From Conchocele bisecta (taxonomy: Eukaryota; Mollusca; Bivalvia; Lucinida; Thyasiridae), in the NCBI GenBank assembly GCA_029237695.1, contig CM055265.1, positions 220,771,679 through 220,835,678 on the forward strand: DNA of 64,000 bases, read 5' to 3'. Every line of letters starts with the position of its first letter. Position 1 is the first letter of the stretch. Below the pieces are notes generated by a model, which saw only the letters and a program-made list of their open reading frames with translations, ran no database searches and was not told where the DNA came from. Below, piece after piece: positions 20,938 to 32,947 of this stretch. The position numbers were made by a program, and so were the translations under genes.

Positions 20938-23900
20938 TGGGTCGCGCCATACGAAAACCGGGCTTAATGACAACGTCGTGAAAAGCGGTAAACGACGTCG
21001 GAAAAACAACAATTCAAATTGTCTAACGTCGCCGTAAAAGTTTACATTTTGCCCTCCCATTGGTGTAAGTTAACATTAAGTGTGAACAGAAAACGGAAAA
21101 TGATAACTTATTGAAACTTTCACTAATATGAGACTCGATGCATCAGTACACATATTATGACGTCATGACGTGACATCACACACTTGTGACGTCACTGAAC
21201 GTGAATCCATGTTTGACGTTAATGGCCATTGTGTCGTGACAAATATTATAGCAATGATACTTGCACGAGTTCCTCGCAGCATCAATGACTTACAAATGCT
21301 TGAGCCGCTGTACATTGTCTCCTAACTGCCGTTCTTTGACATTGTCACTCTCTTTTCGTCGGTTGTCCTCATGAATTCAAAATGGTGAACGCATAATTTA
21401 ACTGGCTACATATCAGCGAAGTCTTCACTTACACTGCACTTTAATCCCTAAATAATCTTAAATATGAACAACCTAGTGTATGTCAACGATATTACATGTA
21501 CCAGCTATTATATTGGTAAATTTAGACTTTTGAACAATTATAGCCAGTACTTAGCGAATGATATGTCATTAAATGCCACTCATTTTATCATAAACGGAGG
21601 TAGACACGCAGCTATATATTGACATATATATCCGGTGTTTGTATTGAATTTGGCAAAACAAATGCATCAAAATCTCTCTAATAGATTCAGAATTAGTGAT
21701 TTCAATGCAGCTTCTTGATTGTTTGTGTATAAGCAATACATAATACACAAAACACACAGGTGGAGTTTTCGAAAAATCCCGAAATTAATTGGAAATTTGA
21801 TGGTCATGAACTTGCTTTTCGCACGATTTGTAGTATCAAATTATCAGCTTGTCACTTTATTGCATAATAATGTATGTCTGAATCAGGCGATGGTAATGCG
21901 ATCCTCAAGAAAGACACCTGGTGACAATTATAAGCTACCAAATCTGCCCGACGTCGTGTTTTGTCACAAAGTTAATGTTATAAGCCGCCTACTGCATCCT
22001 TATGATATAATATTGGAATAGAAAACAATTATGATCGTGAAAATTACGTGTGGGCACAATCATATGATCCGGCGACGAAGAGTGGGGATTAGGGGTTCGG
22101 GGACAAGCGCCCCTTGGGAACATAGTTCATCCCTGAATGCCAATCGGTGTGTCTGAATGAAATGTATTTCATATTGAAATGAAAAGAAAAAGAAATTGAA
22201 AGTTTGTACGTGAACTTTTTATCACTTCTTTCTATCTGTGTTGGTATGTAATTAAAATAACACAACTTGATCATGATATGAAAGTCATTCGTCACGCATG
22301 TCTAAAGTGAGCTTCCAGCTGTGGCGGATTTATATGGGGGATGGGTATCCCATATGCATAACCTGCAACTGCAACATCCAATTAGCCTATGTATTATATT
22401 TACGCGGTTTGGGTTATGGTCCCGCGGGATAATTTTAGAAGATTTGCAAGCACAATATGTACATACAGTTGTACGGTCACTCGTGTGGCTAATGTTGAAA
22501 CTGCCAACACATCACATTATTACCAGCCACAGATCATCGCGGATAGGTTGCTTGTAATAGTTTTCGATTTCTAGTGTTGGTTGAATAACCATTAGTATTA
22601 TGCTGCAAAATCCATATGCGTTTGGTTAACTGAAAATTCACATCCATAATGATTGATAAATGCTTCATCGATTTCATATGCACAACTCATCATTAATATA
22701 TCATGGGCAAAGTTATCGTTACCAACACAACGTCATCACGCGATATGGGGCCCGACGTCAAAATGATGTTATGTTAATGTTATGCTCCATATTGTTCAAT
22801 GGACGAAGAACATGTCCATGCTTTCATTCGTGCTCACACATTGGGTTATTATTTGTAAAAGTAAACAGTATAGCATCTTTTATTTTATACTACATACACT
22901 TCCGACAGCTAAGTCAGGCAATGCAATTCACCTTTGTTCAAACATACCACCTCAAATACCAGCAGTAACATTATTGATTACTGACGTTGTCGAATTGGAT
23001 TCCCTTCATGCGGCTGTTCGTGTACGGTATTAAAAAATGAAATCAGATGGGGCAAGATTGGGCGAATATGGAGGATTGAAAAACGCCTCAATCGAGGATA
23101 TTTGATAATATATTCATCCAATGTAACCACTCCGGCAATTGGAAAAATGTACAGATGTCATTTCAACTATCATAAAACTCGAGAGAGAAATTAGGAACTC
23201 GCCTGGCCTTCTACTACATGTTCACCATCATCGGAATCCATCTAGCCATATGTCTCCTCATATTTAAATATTTTTAATCACACAATGAGTTCAACCGATC
23301 TGGCGGATTTCACGAAAAAAGTGGTCAGTCGACCAAGACTTTTACCTTGGGTCACAACGTCTGACGACGTCACTTTTGTACGTACATGTCTCGCCTAGCC
23401 GTTCGCGCCTTCATGTCCATTGTCTATCCGACTGTATCTTTCGTAGATTGTCATCCCGATGATGGACTTTCTCTCATCATCAATATCTCGTGTTTTGTGT
23501 TAAAATACAAACTTTAATATAATCTTTTGGTTTTTCCGGCATATTCTCTTACACAGAGCTGGCAGTCGTTAAACTACGTCATTTCCGGTCATGATGTCAG
23601 ATTTTAAAATAGTTCATCGCATACGAAATGTTAAATAATGTCGCTATTATTCCCCAAAATTATTTCAGACAGCAACAAACAATAGGGAAACGCCAACACT
23701 TCTCACTCTGCCTTATTTGAAAATTATTCATACGAAATTACATTACTTGGGCCGCAATCGAAAACATGACGTTACATTAGCAACTGCAACACGAGCTATG
23801 AACATTATTTTCATACTTTGTCTTGGCCTAATGTGATACACTTGGCCAGGCTACGGGATATCCAAATTCGGTTGACATGCGATTTGTCCGGGTATTTTAT

Positions 23901-24138
23901 CAACATCCCTTGTATCCGCCGTTGATAAAAACGTCGTAATTTCGACGTCCTTGATAAAAAACGTCATATATGTTTTTACCACGCGTCATAAAAATACTTC
24001 TAAAATGAAAAATAATTGGGATACATTGATATTTTTTGCGGCATATGGCTTTTAAAAGATGTACAATTCAGAATACGCGAAAAAGTAAAAACTGAAAATG
24101 TTGTCATTAAGCCCGGATTTCGCACGGCGCGGCTCATA
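20938..24138. other. No gene recognised
   Basis: Mostly AT-rich, with no domain in any frame. It opens with an ACGTC-rich stretch (20960-21200) containing CRE palindromes TGACGTCA at 21158-21165 and 21187-21194. Near 23900-23970 an AAACGTCGTAATTTCGACGT stretch repeats the ACGTC theme. 24060-24138 is the shared flank of the GATA arrays. Confidence 0.45.
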
Positions 24139-24435
<297 letters not shown>

Positions 24436-25200
24436 CCATCGGTAGATGTGTACTGCAGTTGATTTCACTGTTCGTTATTATCAGGTGGTATAGTAGATGA
24501 TGTTGGCAAATGGACAGCATCCGATAGAGCTTGCGTCCCAGGCATCCACCCATGATGTTACTCAAATATTTTCGTAGTTTTAATATAATCATGTACATCT
24601 TAAAAAATAGCAGTATTGCACTCAGTATTGTCTTCAGGTATGCCATGCAAAAGTATATGCGCGTTTAGAGGATACAAATGTCGCAATGACTGGCGTAAAA
24701 TTAGACGCTGCGCATGATATTTATTACATTCAAAGAAGTAATGTTCTGCATGCTCTACAACTTCACTACATTCGCAGTAGGGAGTTTCTCTGATATGGTT
24801 ATTGCAAAGATCACAATTAAGACTGCTGCATTTATTTCGAATTATTGCATGCATAACTGACAACAATCGATCTCCTCTAAATGATATGGTGGTGTATTAT
24901 ATTGAGTATATAGTTGTTGGGGGCATGATGTTTTAAAGTGTCTAAGACTATCTACATTTCGCAGTAACGGGTTAGTTTCATTCCAGAGTTGTACCGAAGA
25001 TGGTATAAACGATTGTTTGTATATACTTCCAGTCGTGTAGTGGGGACATTTAAAACAACTTGATTCCTGAGATTGTAACGAGATATATTATTAACAGTGG
25101 GTGGAATCAGGTTATAAATATAACTAGGTACTTGATTATTGTTGGCTTTGTACATGATCGAAAGCTTTTGAATAATGCGTCGAACAGATAGAAGTTGCCA
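24436..25200 (-). mobile_element. 5'-truncated LINE, minus strand (ORF2 C-terminus)
   Basis: Two adjacent minus-strand frames, 25155-24952 and 24866-24600, carry the end of a LINE ORF2. The upstream one has a QLLSVRRIIQKLSIMYK-type lead-in and SRYNLRNQ. The downstream one has CSSLNCDLCNNHI and a C-x-C...H...C knuckle (CECSEVVEHAEHYFFEC). It is a different lineage from the 3-8 kb LINE. A frame change lies between the two parts, and the 5' end is missing. The 3' UTR runs into the GATA array. Confidence 0.8.
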
Positions 25201-27210
25201 TCCAACTTCTTGACCTCAAATGATCTCACTGGGCTGCGACAGCTCACGACTAGTTGGAGACACAAAATTGCGAGAAAATATGCGAATTAGCGGCAATTTT
25301 CACTTGGAATCACACTGAATTGGTGCTTACGACAAGTTCGCGTATGTCGCACGAATGTCTCCCGGGGACATTTGGGCCAAAATTCACCGGGAGTTCGCAT
25401 ACATGTCGCGCGAATGTCGCACTCGCGTGACATTCACGCAACAAAATTGCCAATTGTTTGCACTTGCGACTGTCGCGCGAGTCACGCGACAGTTATACGT
25501 GACAATTGAGAAATAGTTTTAATCATTTTGTCATCAGATGTCAAGCGCAATTTGTTCGCAATTTATTCGCAATTTATTCGCAACTTATTCGCAATTTATT
25601 CGCAATTTATTCGCAATTTATTCGCAATTTTGTCGCTCTCCCAGGGCATTTCGCGCCTCTCTCGCGCCCGGAATGTCAGATTCTCATTTTCGTCTCCAAT
25701 CAATCACAATTTAGTTTCATAGGTCGCCAACCCCTCACAAAGTTGTCTCACATTTTTCGCACTTTCCGACTCACGGAAACTATATTGAGAAGGGTTCGAG
25801 ACTGGTTCTAGACACCCGCGACGACTTTGTGACTATTTTGAGAGAAAATGTGTCGCGCGAAATTTTTTAAAATGTTCAAAATTCCAGCAACACGAGAGCG
25901 AGGCCCTGCCACTCACAATTGAGAACCCCTACGAACGTTTCGAGACATTTTGGAAACTCCCTCGCGAATGCCGTTCGCAATTTATCGCCAACAGTTGTAG
26001 CCCATTCAGATACTAGCTTAATGCTTTCGGTGTCGCAACGAAAACCGGTCAGTTACAAAACTAACTGGTTCTTGATTGTGACTTTGAAGACATTCATGAA
26101 TAGGGGAATTGGTTGAGTGTGCCACTCACCTAAAACACATCTTGGTATTTCATTAGAATTGTTTCGAAGGAGATGAAATACCAAGATGTGTATCGTGTCG
26201 TTTTACGAGGCGGTTCACGGGCTTTGATGATGCAATTACTACATGCAATGGAGAGTGGTTTGGGCTGTGATGGTCTCCAATTTCAGCCCCATTATCGGGA
26301 CTGCACATGAACATGTATGAACCAGCAGTTATATAATATACGCCATAATATTGTTACTGGTAAACTCTCGACTATAGCTGGTCGATAGGACCTGTCGAAA
26401 CCTAGAGGTTGACTCGTAGGGCATCACAAACAATATCTTTCTTGTTTATCTGTTTATGCACATCCGGCTAAAATGCATGTTATCTCATCTCATGTGTTTA
26501 ATCTGTATCAGTATCACTCCTCAAGTGATGTATGCGCTGTTATCGCTTATTTGAATGGCTCGATGGGGCCGTTCGTCTACGTTGGGGGGCAGCACGTGCA
26601 TTCGATATGATGTAACAAAATATCATACCAGTTTGTCGTGCCTGTTCATGCGTAATTTTCAATACATTCGGTAAAATACGGAAGATGCTCTCACACGTGA
26701 GTGCAAGTGGCTTGTGTAGGCATCCATATATATTGGTGACAGCGCATATCCAGGTTCCATCTCTGATAGGTATCTATATGTAGATGGAAATCTTCTGGGC
26801 TAGTTGCTGCATAATTGCTGTTGAAATTACAACGTACAAACAACTAGTGTTGTCTCCTCAACACATGATTGTCCCAAACGGTTTTACTCTATCTCATGCT
26901 AGATTCATTGTCACATTATCAAATTGATTACAATATGTTATTTCAGTTTTCTCTTTGTTTTTCATTAGAGTTGTGTGCTAATACCATGCTTACTTTAGTA
27001 AAGTGAACACTATATATTTACACATAAACACTTGTCCAACAAATTATAAATGCTATACATCATAAGTATGAGCCGCGTCGCGCGAAAATGTAACTTATGA
27101 TGAAAATGACGACGTTATCGAGAAACTGACGTCGGAAACGTCGCTTCCATATACGCTTTTGACATAGCTGACGCCGTTGTTGACACCTGATATTGACAAA
27201 CGATATATAG
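25201..27210. other. No gene recognised; GCGA-rich repeats and a short hairpin
   Basis: 25250-26100 is rich in TCGCG and GCGAC words. It contains about seven tandem copies of the 11-bp TTCGCAATTTA near 25554-25634. A perfect 19-bp hairpin (ACACATCTTGGTATTTCAT and inverse) is at 26135-26191. The rest to 27210 shows no recognisable protein. 27065-27085 carries a GAGCCGCGTCGCGCGAAAA word like the flank of the GATA arrays. Confidence 0.5.
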
Positions 27211-27356
27211 AGAATACCAGGCTAGTGTCTTTTGATATCAAGTTTATCAGGCAAGCTAGGAAACGCGTAGGAATTCCGAAGCTTGCCAAGGAATTCCTAC
27301 CGTTTCCGAGCCGAGCCTGATAAACTTGATATCAAAATACACTAGCCTGGTATTCT
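27211..27356. repeat. Foldback hairpin A (146 bp)
   Basis: It starts AGAATACCAGGCTAGTGT and ends with the inverse CACTAGCCTGGTATTCT. The arms also pair over TTTTGATATCAAGTTTATCA and GGAATTCC-type inner words. Architecture, length and terminal AGAATA...TATTCT match hairpin B at 28022-28164. Confidence 0.85.
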
Positions 27357-28021
27357 ATTTATCAGGTAACGTTGTATGCTCGAAAATGACAATAGATGAC
27401 GTCGTATTCTATGAACAGAACGCCGACTTGTCTACGTTGCGTCATTACACTGACGTCATTCGATAACGGCACGTAACGTCATCCGACCAATGGAACATCA
27501 GTTTTCACTTCGTTGTAACCCGGATGTTTATATCAGGGCAATGCCTGATACAACAATATGTTATCAGTCAGTACGTATTCGGTCAATACAGGGCAGGTTA
27601 CCTGATAAAAGTGTATTATCGTATGCTAGTCGGTGTACCATTAGCGAAACAAACCAACTGTATGTAGACCATTGACTCTTCTACCATTTTGTGCCAAAAT
27701 ATAAATGTACGTTCTCAGGGTTGTTATGAAAATAAATGATCAGAAACGAGTAATGTTCATTAGCATATGAGCAGATAGTGTCGGCAGTCCAGTTCGCAAT
27801 TTATGGACCCGATAAATGTGGGTTGTTTTTATTTGTGTTAGTATATCGCTTACCGAGATTTTACATATGTACAGTAGATATGTGATATATGGATAAAATG
27901 TTTTTATCCCGTCAACACAGTGCATATGTGCCGTGAAACACGGTGCCGTGAAACATTTTTGATATCCAGTCAATACTATTTTTGCATTTTACAGCCATGT
28001 GTAGGTGTTGACGGGATAAAT
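27357..28021. other. No gene recognised
   Basis: Spacer between hairpins A and B. It contains a CRE palindrome TGACGTCA at 27451-27458 and ACGTC-rich text. Near 27905-28015 there is an inverted pair, TTTATCCCGTCAACAC and GTGTTGACGGGATAAA, which brackets 27904-28019. Confidence 0.5.
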
Positions 28022-28164
28022 AGAATAGGAGGTTAGTACCGTGAATCGGAAAAAATATCTGGCGCGGCACGGAAACGGGATTTGCTCGGCAGAGCCTCGC
28101 CCATCCCGTTTCCTGAGCCTTGCCAGATATTTTTTTCCCATTCACGGCACTAACCTACTATTCT
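28022..28164. repeat. Foldback hairpin B (143 bp)
   Basis: It starts AGAATAGGAGGTTAGTACCG and ends with the inverse (GGCACTAACCTACTATTCT). Inner arms pair over AAAAATATCTGGC and GGAAACGGGA. It lies 665 bp from hairpin A. The primary sequence differs but the plan is the same. Confidence 0.85.
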
Positions 28165-28689
28165 CTATATTTAATGCTAGTGTGAAGTTCAAAAAACGTA
28201 CATGTAGTCGTAAACGTTACAGTACACGTACACTTGCTTAATACGCGTATCTGTTTATGATTTCATTTCATTTATGTGTGTCAGATTGCATTTAGTGAAT
28301 ACAATTTCGTATTTTGTAAACTCTTACCTGTATCGTAACGTTGGCATTCGACGTTGCTACAACATTTGCATAAAACGTTAAGATAAACATGATTTATTAC
28401 ACTCTTGAAAATTATGTGAACGGGCTTCGCTGTGAGAGAAAACACGTAATCAACTCCTTACAAATAATACACCGTGAAGAGAACACCCGTAATTGCGCGT
28501 CTGTTTTCTTGGAAACCACGAGCTACCATGCAAAATTTTGAATTTTTATTACAGTCAAAATAAAGTTATTTGATAATTTGGAAAGGGTCTCGACTAATCT
28601 AGAATGGTAATGTGATTGAACACATTCCAACCATGCACTAAAATATATCTGGCTCATAGAAACAGCTGAGTAATTTGGATTTCAAAATG

Positions 28690-28870
28690 TTTACATGACG
28701 TCACAGTTGACGTCACACAACGTAACGTCAAAACGCGGGAAAACACGTCATTGTATAACTGAGCGCCGATGTGCGATTTCCAACGTTAGACTCAAACTAA
28801 CGTTACGTCGGAAATCCCTGTTTTCTGACGTCACCATGTGGAGCAGACGTTTCAGAATGGAGTCGCTCAA
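28690..28870. promoter_or_regulatory. Cluster of CRE-like palindromes
   Basis: Three exact TGACGTCA sites within 140 bp plus several ACGTCA half-sites. TGACGTCA is the CREB/ATF consensus in animals. No neighbouring exon is identified, so any function is inference. The cluster also lies in a partly palindromic block, which may explain the repeats. Confidence 0.35.
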
Positions 28871-29332
28871 CGGCTAACGTCAATTTATGTGGCACACTTA
28901 GCTGGGAAACCGAGAGTGGGCGATTTCGATCTAAATAGAAACTTTACATATAGTTTGATCATTGATTTTAGTATGATTCATGAGCTCTTGTGTCTTTATA
29001 TAATTCATTAATATATGAATACTGACTACATAACTGAGTATGCCTACCGAATCGTTTCTACGTTTGACAAACGTTTTGGATTCAGGAAGGAACGTAAACA
29101 ACGTATGCATACATAGTGTTTCTGTCACCACATACTAGTTTAGCATATTTATTTTGTTACAACGTGAAAATAAACTGTTAACTAATTAATATTTTGTCTG
29201 AAAATTCGATTTGAGGAGGATTTCACAAGGTTGTTTACAGGTTACTATAGTAACCGAGAGGAGTTGCTTCCCATAATTATACAATACGGTTTGCTTCCCT
29301 AGCCGATCGATAAAAGGTGGCCGAGTATGGAT

Positions 29333-29393
29333 AGCCGAGTGGTTTTGTGCTGGATTAATACACGAACGTCCCAGAGTTCAAACCGCGGTAACT
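29333..29393 (+). repeat. tRNA-like (SINE head) fragment
   Basis: TAGCCGAGTGGTT resembles an A box, and GAGTTCAAACCGC about 40 bases later resembles a B box. No cloverleaf with complete acceptor pairing is evident, so it is taken as tRNA-derived repeat rather than a tRNA gene. Confidence 0.45.
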
Positions 29394-30111
29394 GCAAATA
29401 TTTGTTTCTGTTTATTACCCAATTTAAATGTAACATGAATGTTCACACCTGTAGTTTTAACAGTTGTGCTTTCTAATTTAAAAATAAAAACCATAAATTA
29501 TGTACACAATTCACATATACATTAAATGGCCGGAGCAATGGGATAATTATCACTCGGACCTGGTAACAGTGTAGACGCAGACCAGCCGCCGCCGCATTTC
29601 CAACGAGTCAACACTGTTTGTCACTCATTAGCAGCTACAAATGTGTTGTCCATTTGGAGGAGTTATGACTACTCGGCCGAGTTCCGTGAAATATTTATGA
29701 AAAATAATGTTGATTTGGAGTATAACAGAGAAGTATTTGTACGCCGGGACAAGCCAACATGTGTCATCAGATATTGCCAACAGTGTTGACCAAGATCAAC
29801 TGCGCCGCCTTCAATACGGGAATTTGGTGTTTACTCCTTGCTATTGCATAGCGTTAACAGCCAGGCGCGGATCCAGGTTTTTGGTTAGGGGGTGGGGGAG
29901 GGGACTTGTTAATTGAACTTATGATTTCTACCTATTCCCGTCATTTCTTTGGGTAATTCAAATTAATAAACGCCGTCAATCTCCGCCGCCCTCTCAATGG
30001 CAATTATTTATTTTTTTATTGTTGGAAAAAATACTCGTGACTGGTTTGGAACTGTTTCATTATGCTGCATTAGAGGTCATTTATTTTTATAAATAATGTA
30101 CGTACGAATGG

Positions 30112-30167
30112 CGTAGATTCTGATTAGACGGCTCGTGAATAGCCGGCTCATCGGGATCTACAGTTTG
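30112..30167. repeat. GAGCCGGCTC palindrome, copy 3
   Basis: GTAGATTCTGATTAGACGGC pairs with its inverse GCCGGCTCATCGGGATCTAC. Same palindrome as at 12205 and 18960, without the longer adjoining repeat. Confidence 0.7.
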
Positions 30168-30529
30168 CAAACATTTTGATAAAGGAAAAAGATACGTCTG
30201 CCATGTTAAAAGCGTGTATCTGCAATCCACAATAACACAATCAGCATTATGATTTGTCTGTCGTTTCGCAATTTTTCCATCTTGCATGAGAATCGTCTCA
30301 CGTTTTACACCATCTCGCCTTCCGCTTTTGTAATTACAGTTTGCTGTAACCCGAATTATAAAACGCAGCTGCGTTACACAGAAAATTCTGGTTAGTTTTG
30401 CTCACGCGTGTGGATGCGAGATTGTGAAGCAAAAATGCGGGATCGCGCGGCGAGGTTGCGAAAACGCAAGATTGAATAGATAGAATCGCGTGTTTTCGTC
30501 TTGCCATCTCGCGATCATACCTAAAGAAA

Positions 30530-30970
30530 TAGGCAACCAATTGATTTCCTATAGACACACATTCACACAAACATGACAATCGCAAACTACCTGCGACAAA
30601 ATCATTCCTGGAGTCAATGACCTAAGCCGGTTCTAGATCCATGCCAAACACGGGGTCATGTGATTCGGGATTTCCATGAGTTATTTCCCCTTTTTTGACG
30701 GAACCATCTACTTTCACTTTCGAAATCTCTATCTCACGCCCACATCAAGTCGCACCCAAAACTTTTAACCTGCATGTGTAGAGCATGCAAATAATATAAT
30801 AAAATGTTTGGCACAGATATACCTTTCCTGCAGCATCTGTTTTATTTATCTCTCTGTCATAATAATAACAATCAATGTGGTTGTCCTGAGAATTTACCCC
30901 TTGTTGCTAAGCTGTACCCGGACTGGTTTACGGTCACATTATTTATTGGCCGACTTAGTGTTTACGGTTA
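30530..30970 (+). repeat. Dispersed repeat, copy 2
   Basis: Inverted relative to 1645-2110, with the landmarks listed there. ORFs over it (30804-31157, 30334-30585) show no domain. The repeat ends near the CGGTCACATTATTTATTGGC block. Confidence 0.75.
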
Positions 30971-31985
30971 TGTAGATTTGCTACATTCTTGTAACCAATG
31001 TTTTTTGTCATCTTTAGAGCACGAAGAACAAAACTGGGGTTGGTTCCATTTTATTTTGGCAAATCTTTTGGCCGCCATCTTGGATTTCAAAATGGCCGCC
31101 CTGAAATCATATCTAACTTACGCGGCCACCTTACCTGTAGAAAGTCTGCATCAGTAGCGGCGAGTTTTATATGTAATTATATAGGAGACTTACCATTTCT
31201 TACATAACTTTTAAACTACACAACCGATTAAAAATGCACAAGTCACATTTTAAACTTCAATTATTGTACTTTATGATGATGTTTTGATCATGTTTTTAAA
31301 ATAAAAATAGTTTGGTCCTTTTTAGCTTTAAACATAGTCGGTAGTCTTTATATGATTTATATAGCAAATTATGATTTTTCTTCTCAATTTTCGTTGGAAA
31401 AATTGCAAAATCTCTTTTTATAAGAATAGTGACAAAACATGCACAGCTATTTTCAATTAGCTCATTCATTTCTCTATCTATTGATATAAAAATTATGCTT
31501 CTAAGTTAATATTATTTTGGTCCTTTTTAGATAATAATAATGACACCATCTGTTTTCATTTTCCAGTTAACGTATCACGGAAATGTTCGGCAATTTCCGT
31601 GATATTCGTTGAAACGGGCACCTGTTTACGGTGCTTAGCGGCGGTGGGACGATTGTATGTCACCCGAGGCATGACCATGTTGTCGGTAAAAGTATTTGTG
31701 AACAAAGTAACCAAATTAGACTTTGATTTTCACGTACTTTGAAGACGAGTGTGTTTTTCACCGAAATATTAATCGCTCATTTTAAACACTGTTTATCTAA
31801 CAAATTACACCGTTAATCCGAAACTAACGTCATGGTTGCCAATTAAAAGCAGTAACTGCCGTGCAAACTGCGATTTGTGTTTTTTTAGATGCCGACAAGC
31901 CTACTCAAGTAAGAGACAATTCTTCAAGTAAGAGACAATTCTTCACACGTCTGTATCTTCATACAGACATACAGACATACGATCT
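30971..31985. other. No gene recognised
   Basis: AT-rich. It contains GGCCGCCATCTTGGATTTCA and AAAATGGCCGCC near 31070-31100, a repeated TTGGTCCTTTTTAG near 31310 and 31520, and a short hairpin ATCACGGAAAT/ATTTCCGTGAT near 31577-31606 whose inner half recurs near 35080. Confidence 0.4.
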
Positions 31986-32119
31986 ATGGTAGCAGGCATG
32001 GCTTCATCTCGTTCTAATGTTAGCTACAGAAGACGTCCACTTTAAGCAAGCCAGTAATTCTTGAGGACACCTACAACGTTGAACGACAAATTTACAGACG
32101 AAAAGAAAAGCACGGGAAT
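31986..32119 (+). CDS. Possible 5' exon ending at a strong splice donor; unknown product
   Basis: An ATG at 31986 opens MVAGMASSRSNVSYRRRPL, then stops at 32043-32045. From 32039 another frame is open, charged and protein-like (SKPVILEDTYNVERQIY) up to 32119, where GGGAAT is followed by GTAAGT, a perfect donor. The two frames would need a small indel, or an acceptor inside (TAG or CAG near 32021-32029), to join. No family is recognised. It could be a real first exon, a degraded one, or chance. Confidence 0.25.
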
Positions 32120-32879
32120 GTAAGTATAATATTTTTATTTCTTCCTTTCTTTTGCTATGAATATACGCCAATTGATTGCGTTTCTTACTCATTGTAAATA
32201 TTGTGCTAGTCCAAATACTTTGAGGTTGACATTCATCCGGTCTGATCATACTTTAATCTGTACACTAGTAGTACAGACTGTGACAAATTATAGAATATTG
32301 AGTCCCAGTACAGACTAAATAACGTACAGTACAAGCCCTGATCAGATTGTACTGGGACACAGTATTGTATAATTTGTCCCAGGATTCTGCTACCGCCCCA
32401 CTCGCGGCTGTGCAAGTAGTCAAGACTTCACAGCAAACAGTGCAAACCCTGATCAGACTCGTGTTCATGTACATTACAGTGATTACAAAACAGCATACAT
32501 TTTTTGTTGATTTATTGCAGCTCATTGTGTACCTTTATGGAGCATAATCAAATATTTTTCGCAATTATGTAATTGTCAATATTGCAGCTAGAAGTAATTT
32601 ATATAATTTTCACTTGTTGTTCTGTGTTCAGTATACGGCTATAAATAATTATCGGTAACATGGTAATTATGATTTACTTTTTTTTTGTCTAAGATATAAA
32701 TATTGGTCAACTATGCAGTATGAGATTATCAATGCTGGTTGAAAATCTGTATATCGCTCGTTTCTCTTGATAACCTATCCTATATTGTTTTATTACGTTA
32801 AATTCAGGGCAATATTAACGGGATTTAAATATATCATATCGGTACTTTGTAAATTTTAAATGTTATACCTCAAGATAGA
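32120..32879. other. No gene recognised
   Basis: Non-coding. An inverted pair around 32270-32395 (GACAAATTATAGAATA and TATTGTATAATTTGTC, with CCCAGTAC/GTACTGGG) suggests a small decayed foldback. No further exon is recognised after the donor at 32120. Confidence 0.4.
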
Positions 32880-32947
32880 CCTCAAGATGAACTGGATTAG
32901 TTTTTACTGATGAATATCAGTAAAAACTAATCCAGTTTATCTTGAGG
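32880..32947. repeat. Compact hairpin, 32-bp arms, 4-nt loop
   Basis: The arms 32880-32911 and 32916-32947 (CTCAAGATGAACTGGATTAG and inverse) differ at one position. The loop is GAAT. CCTCAAGATAGA just upstream repeats the outer end. It has the same scale and form as the hairpin at 1001-1066 but no shared sequence. Confidence 0.85.

Larger units (their letters stand above)
28165..30529. other. No gene recognised
   Basis: Non-coding. 28690-28870 has three perfect CRE palindromes TGACGTCA (28696, 28708, 28826) and an inverted AACGTTAG/CTAACGTT pair. 29333-29393 is tRNA-like. 30112-30167 is a GAGCCGGCTC-type palindrome. No ORF shows a family match. Confidence 0.45.

Noticed and set aside
30804..31157. 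117-codon ORF.
   Set aside because: It crosses the boundary of a dispersed non-coding repeat whose other copy (1645-2110) is not open in the same frame.
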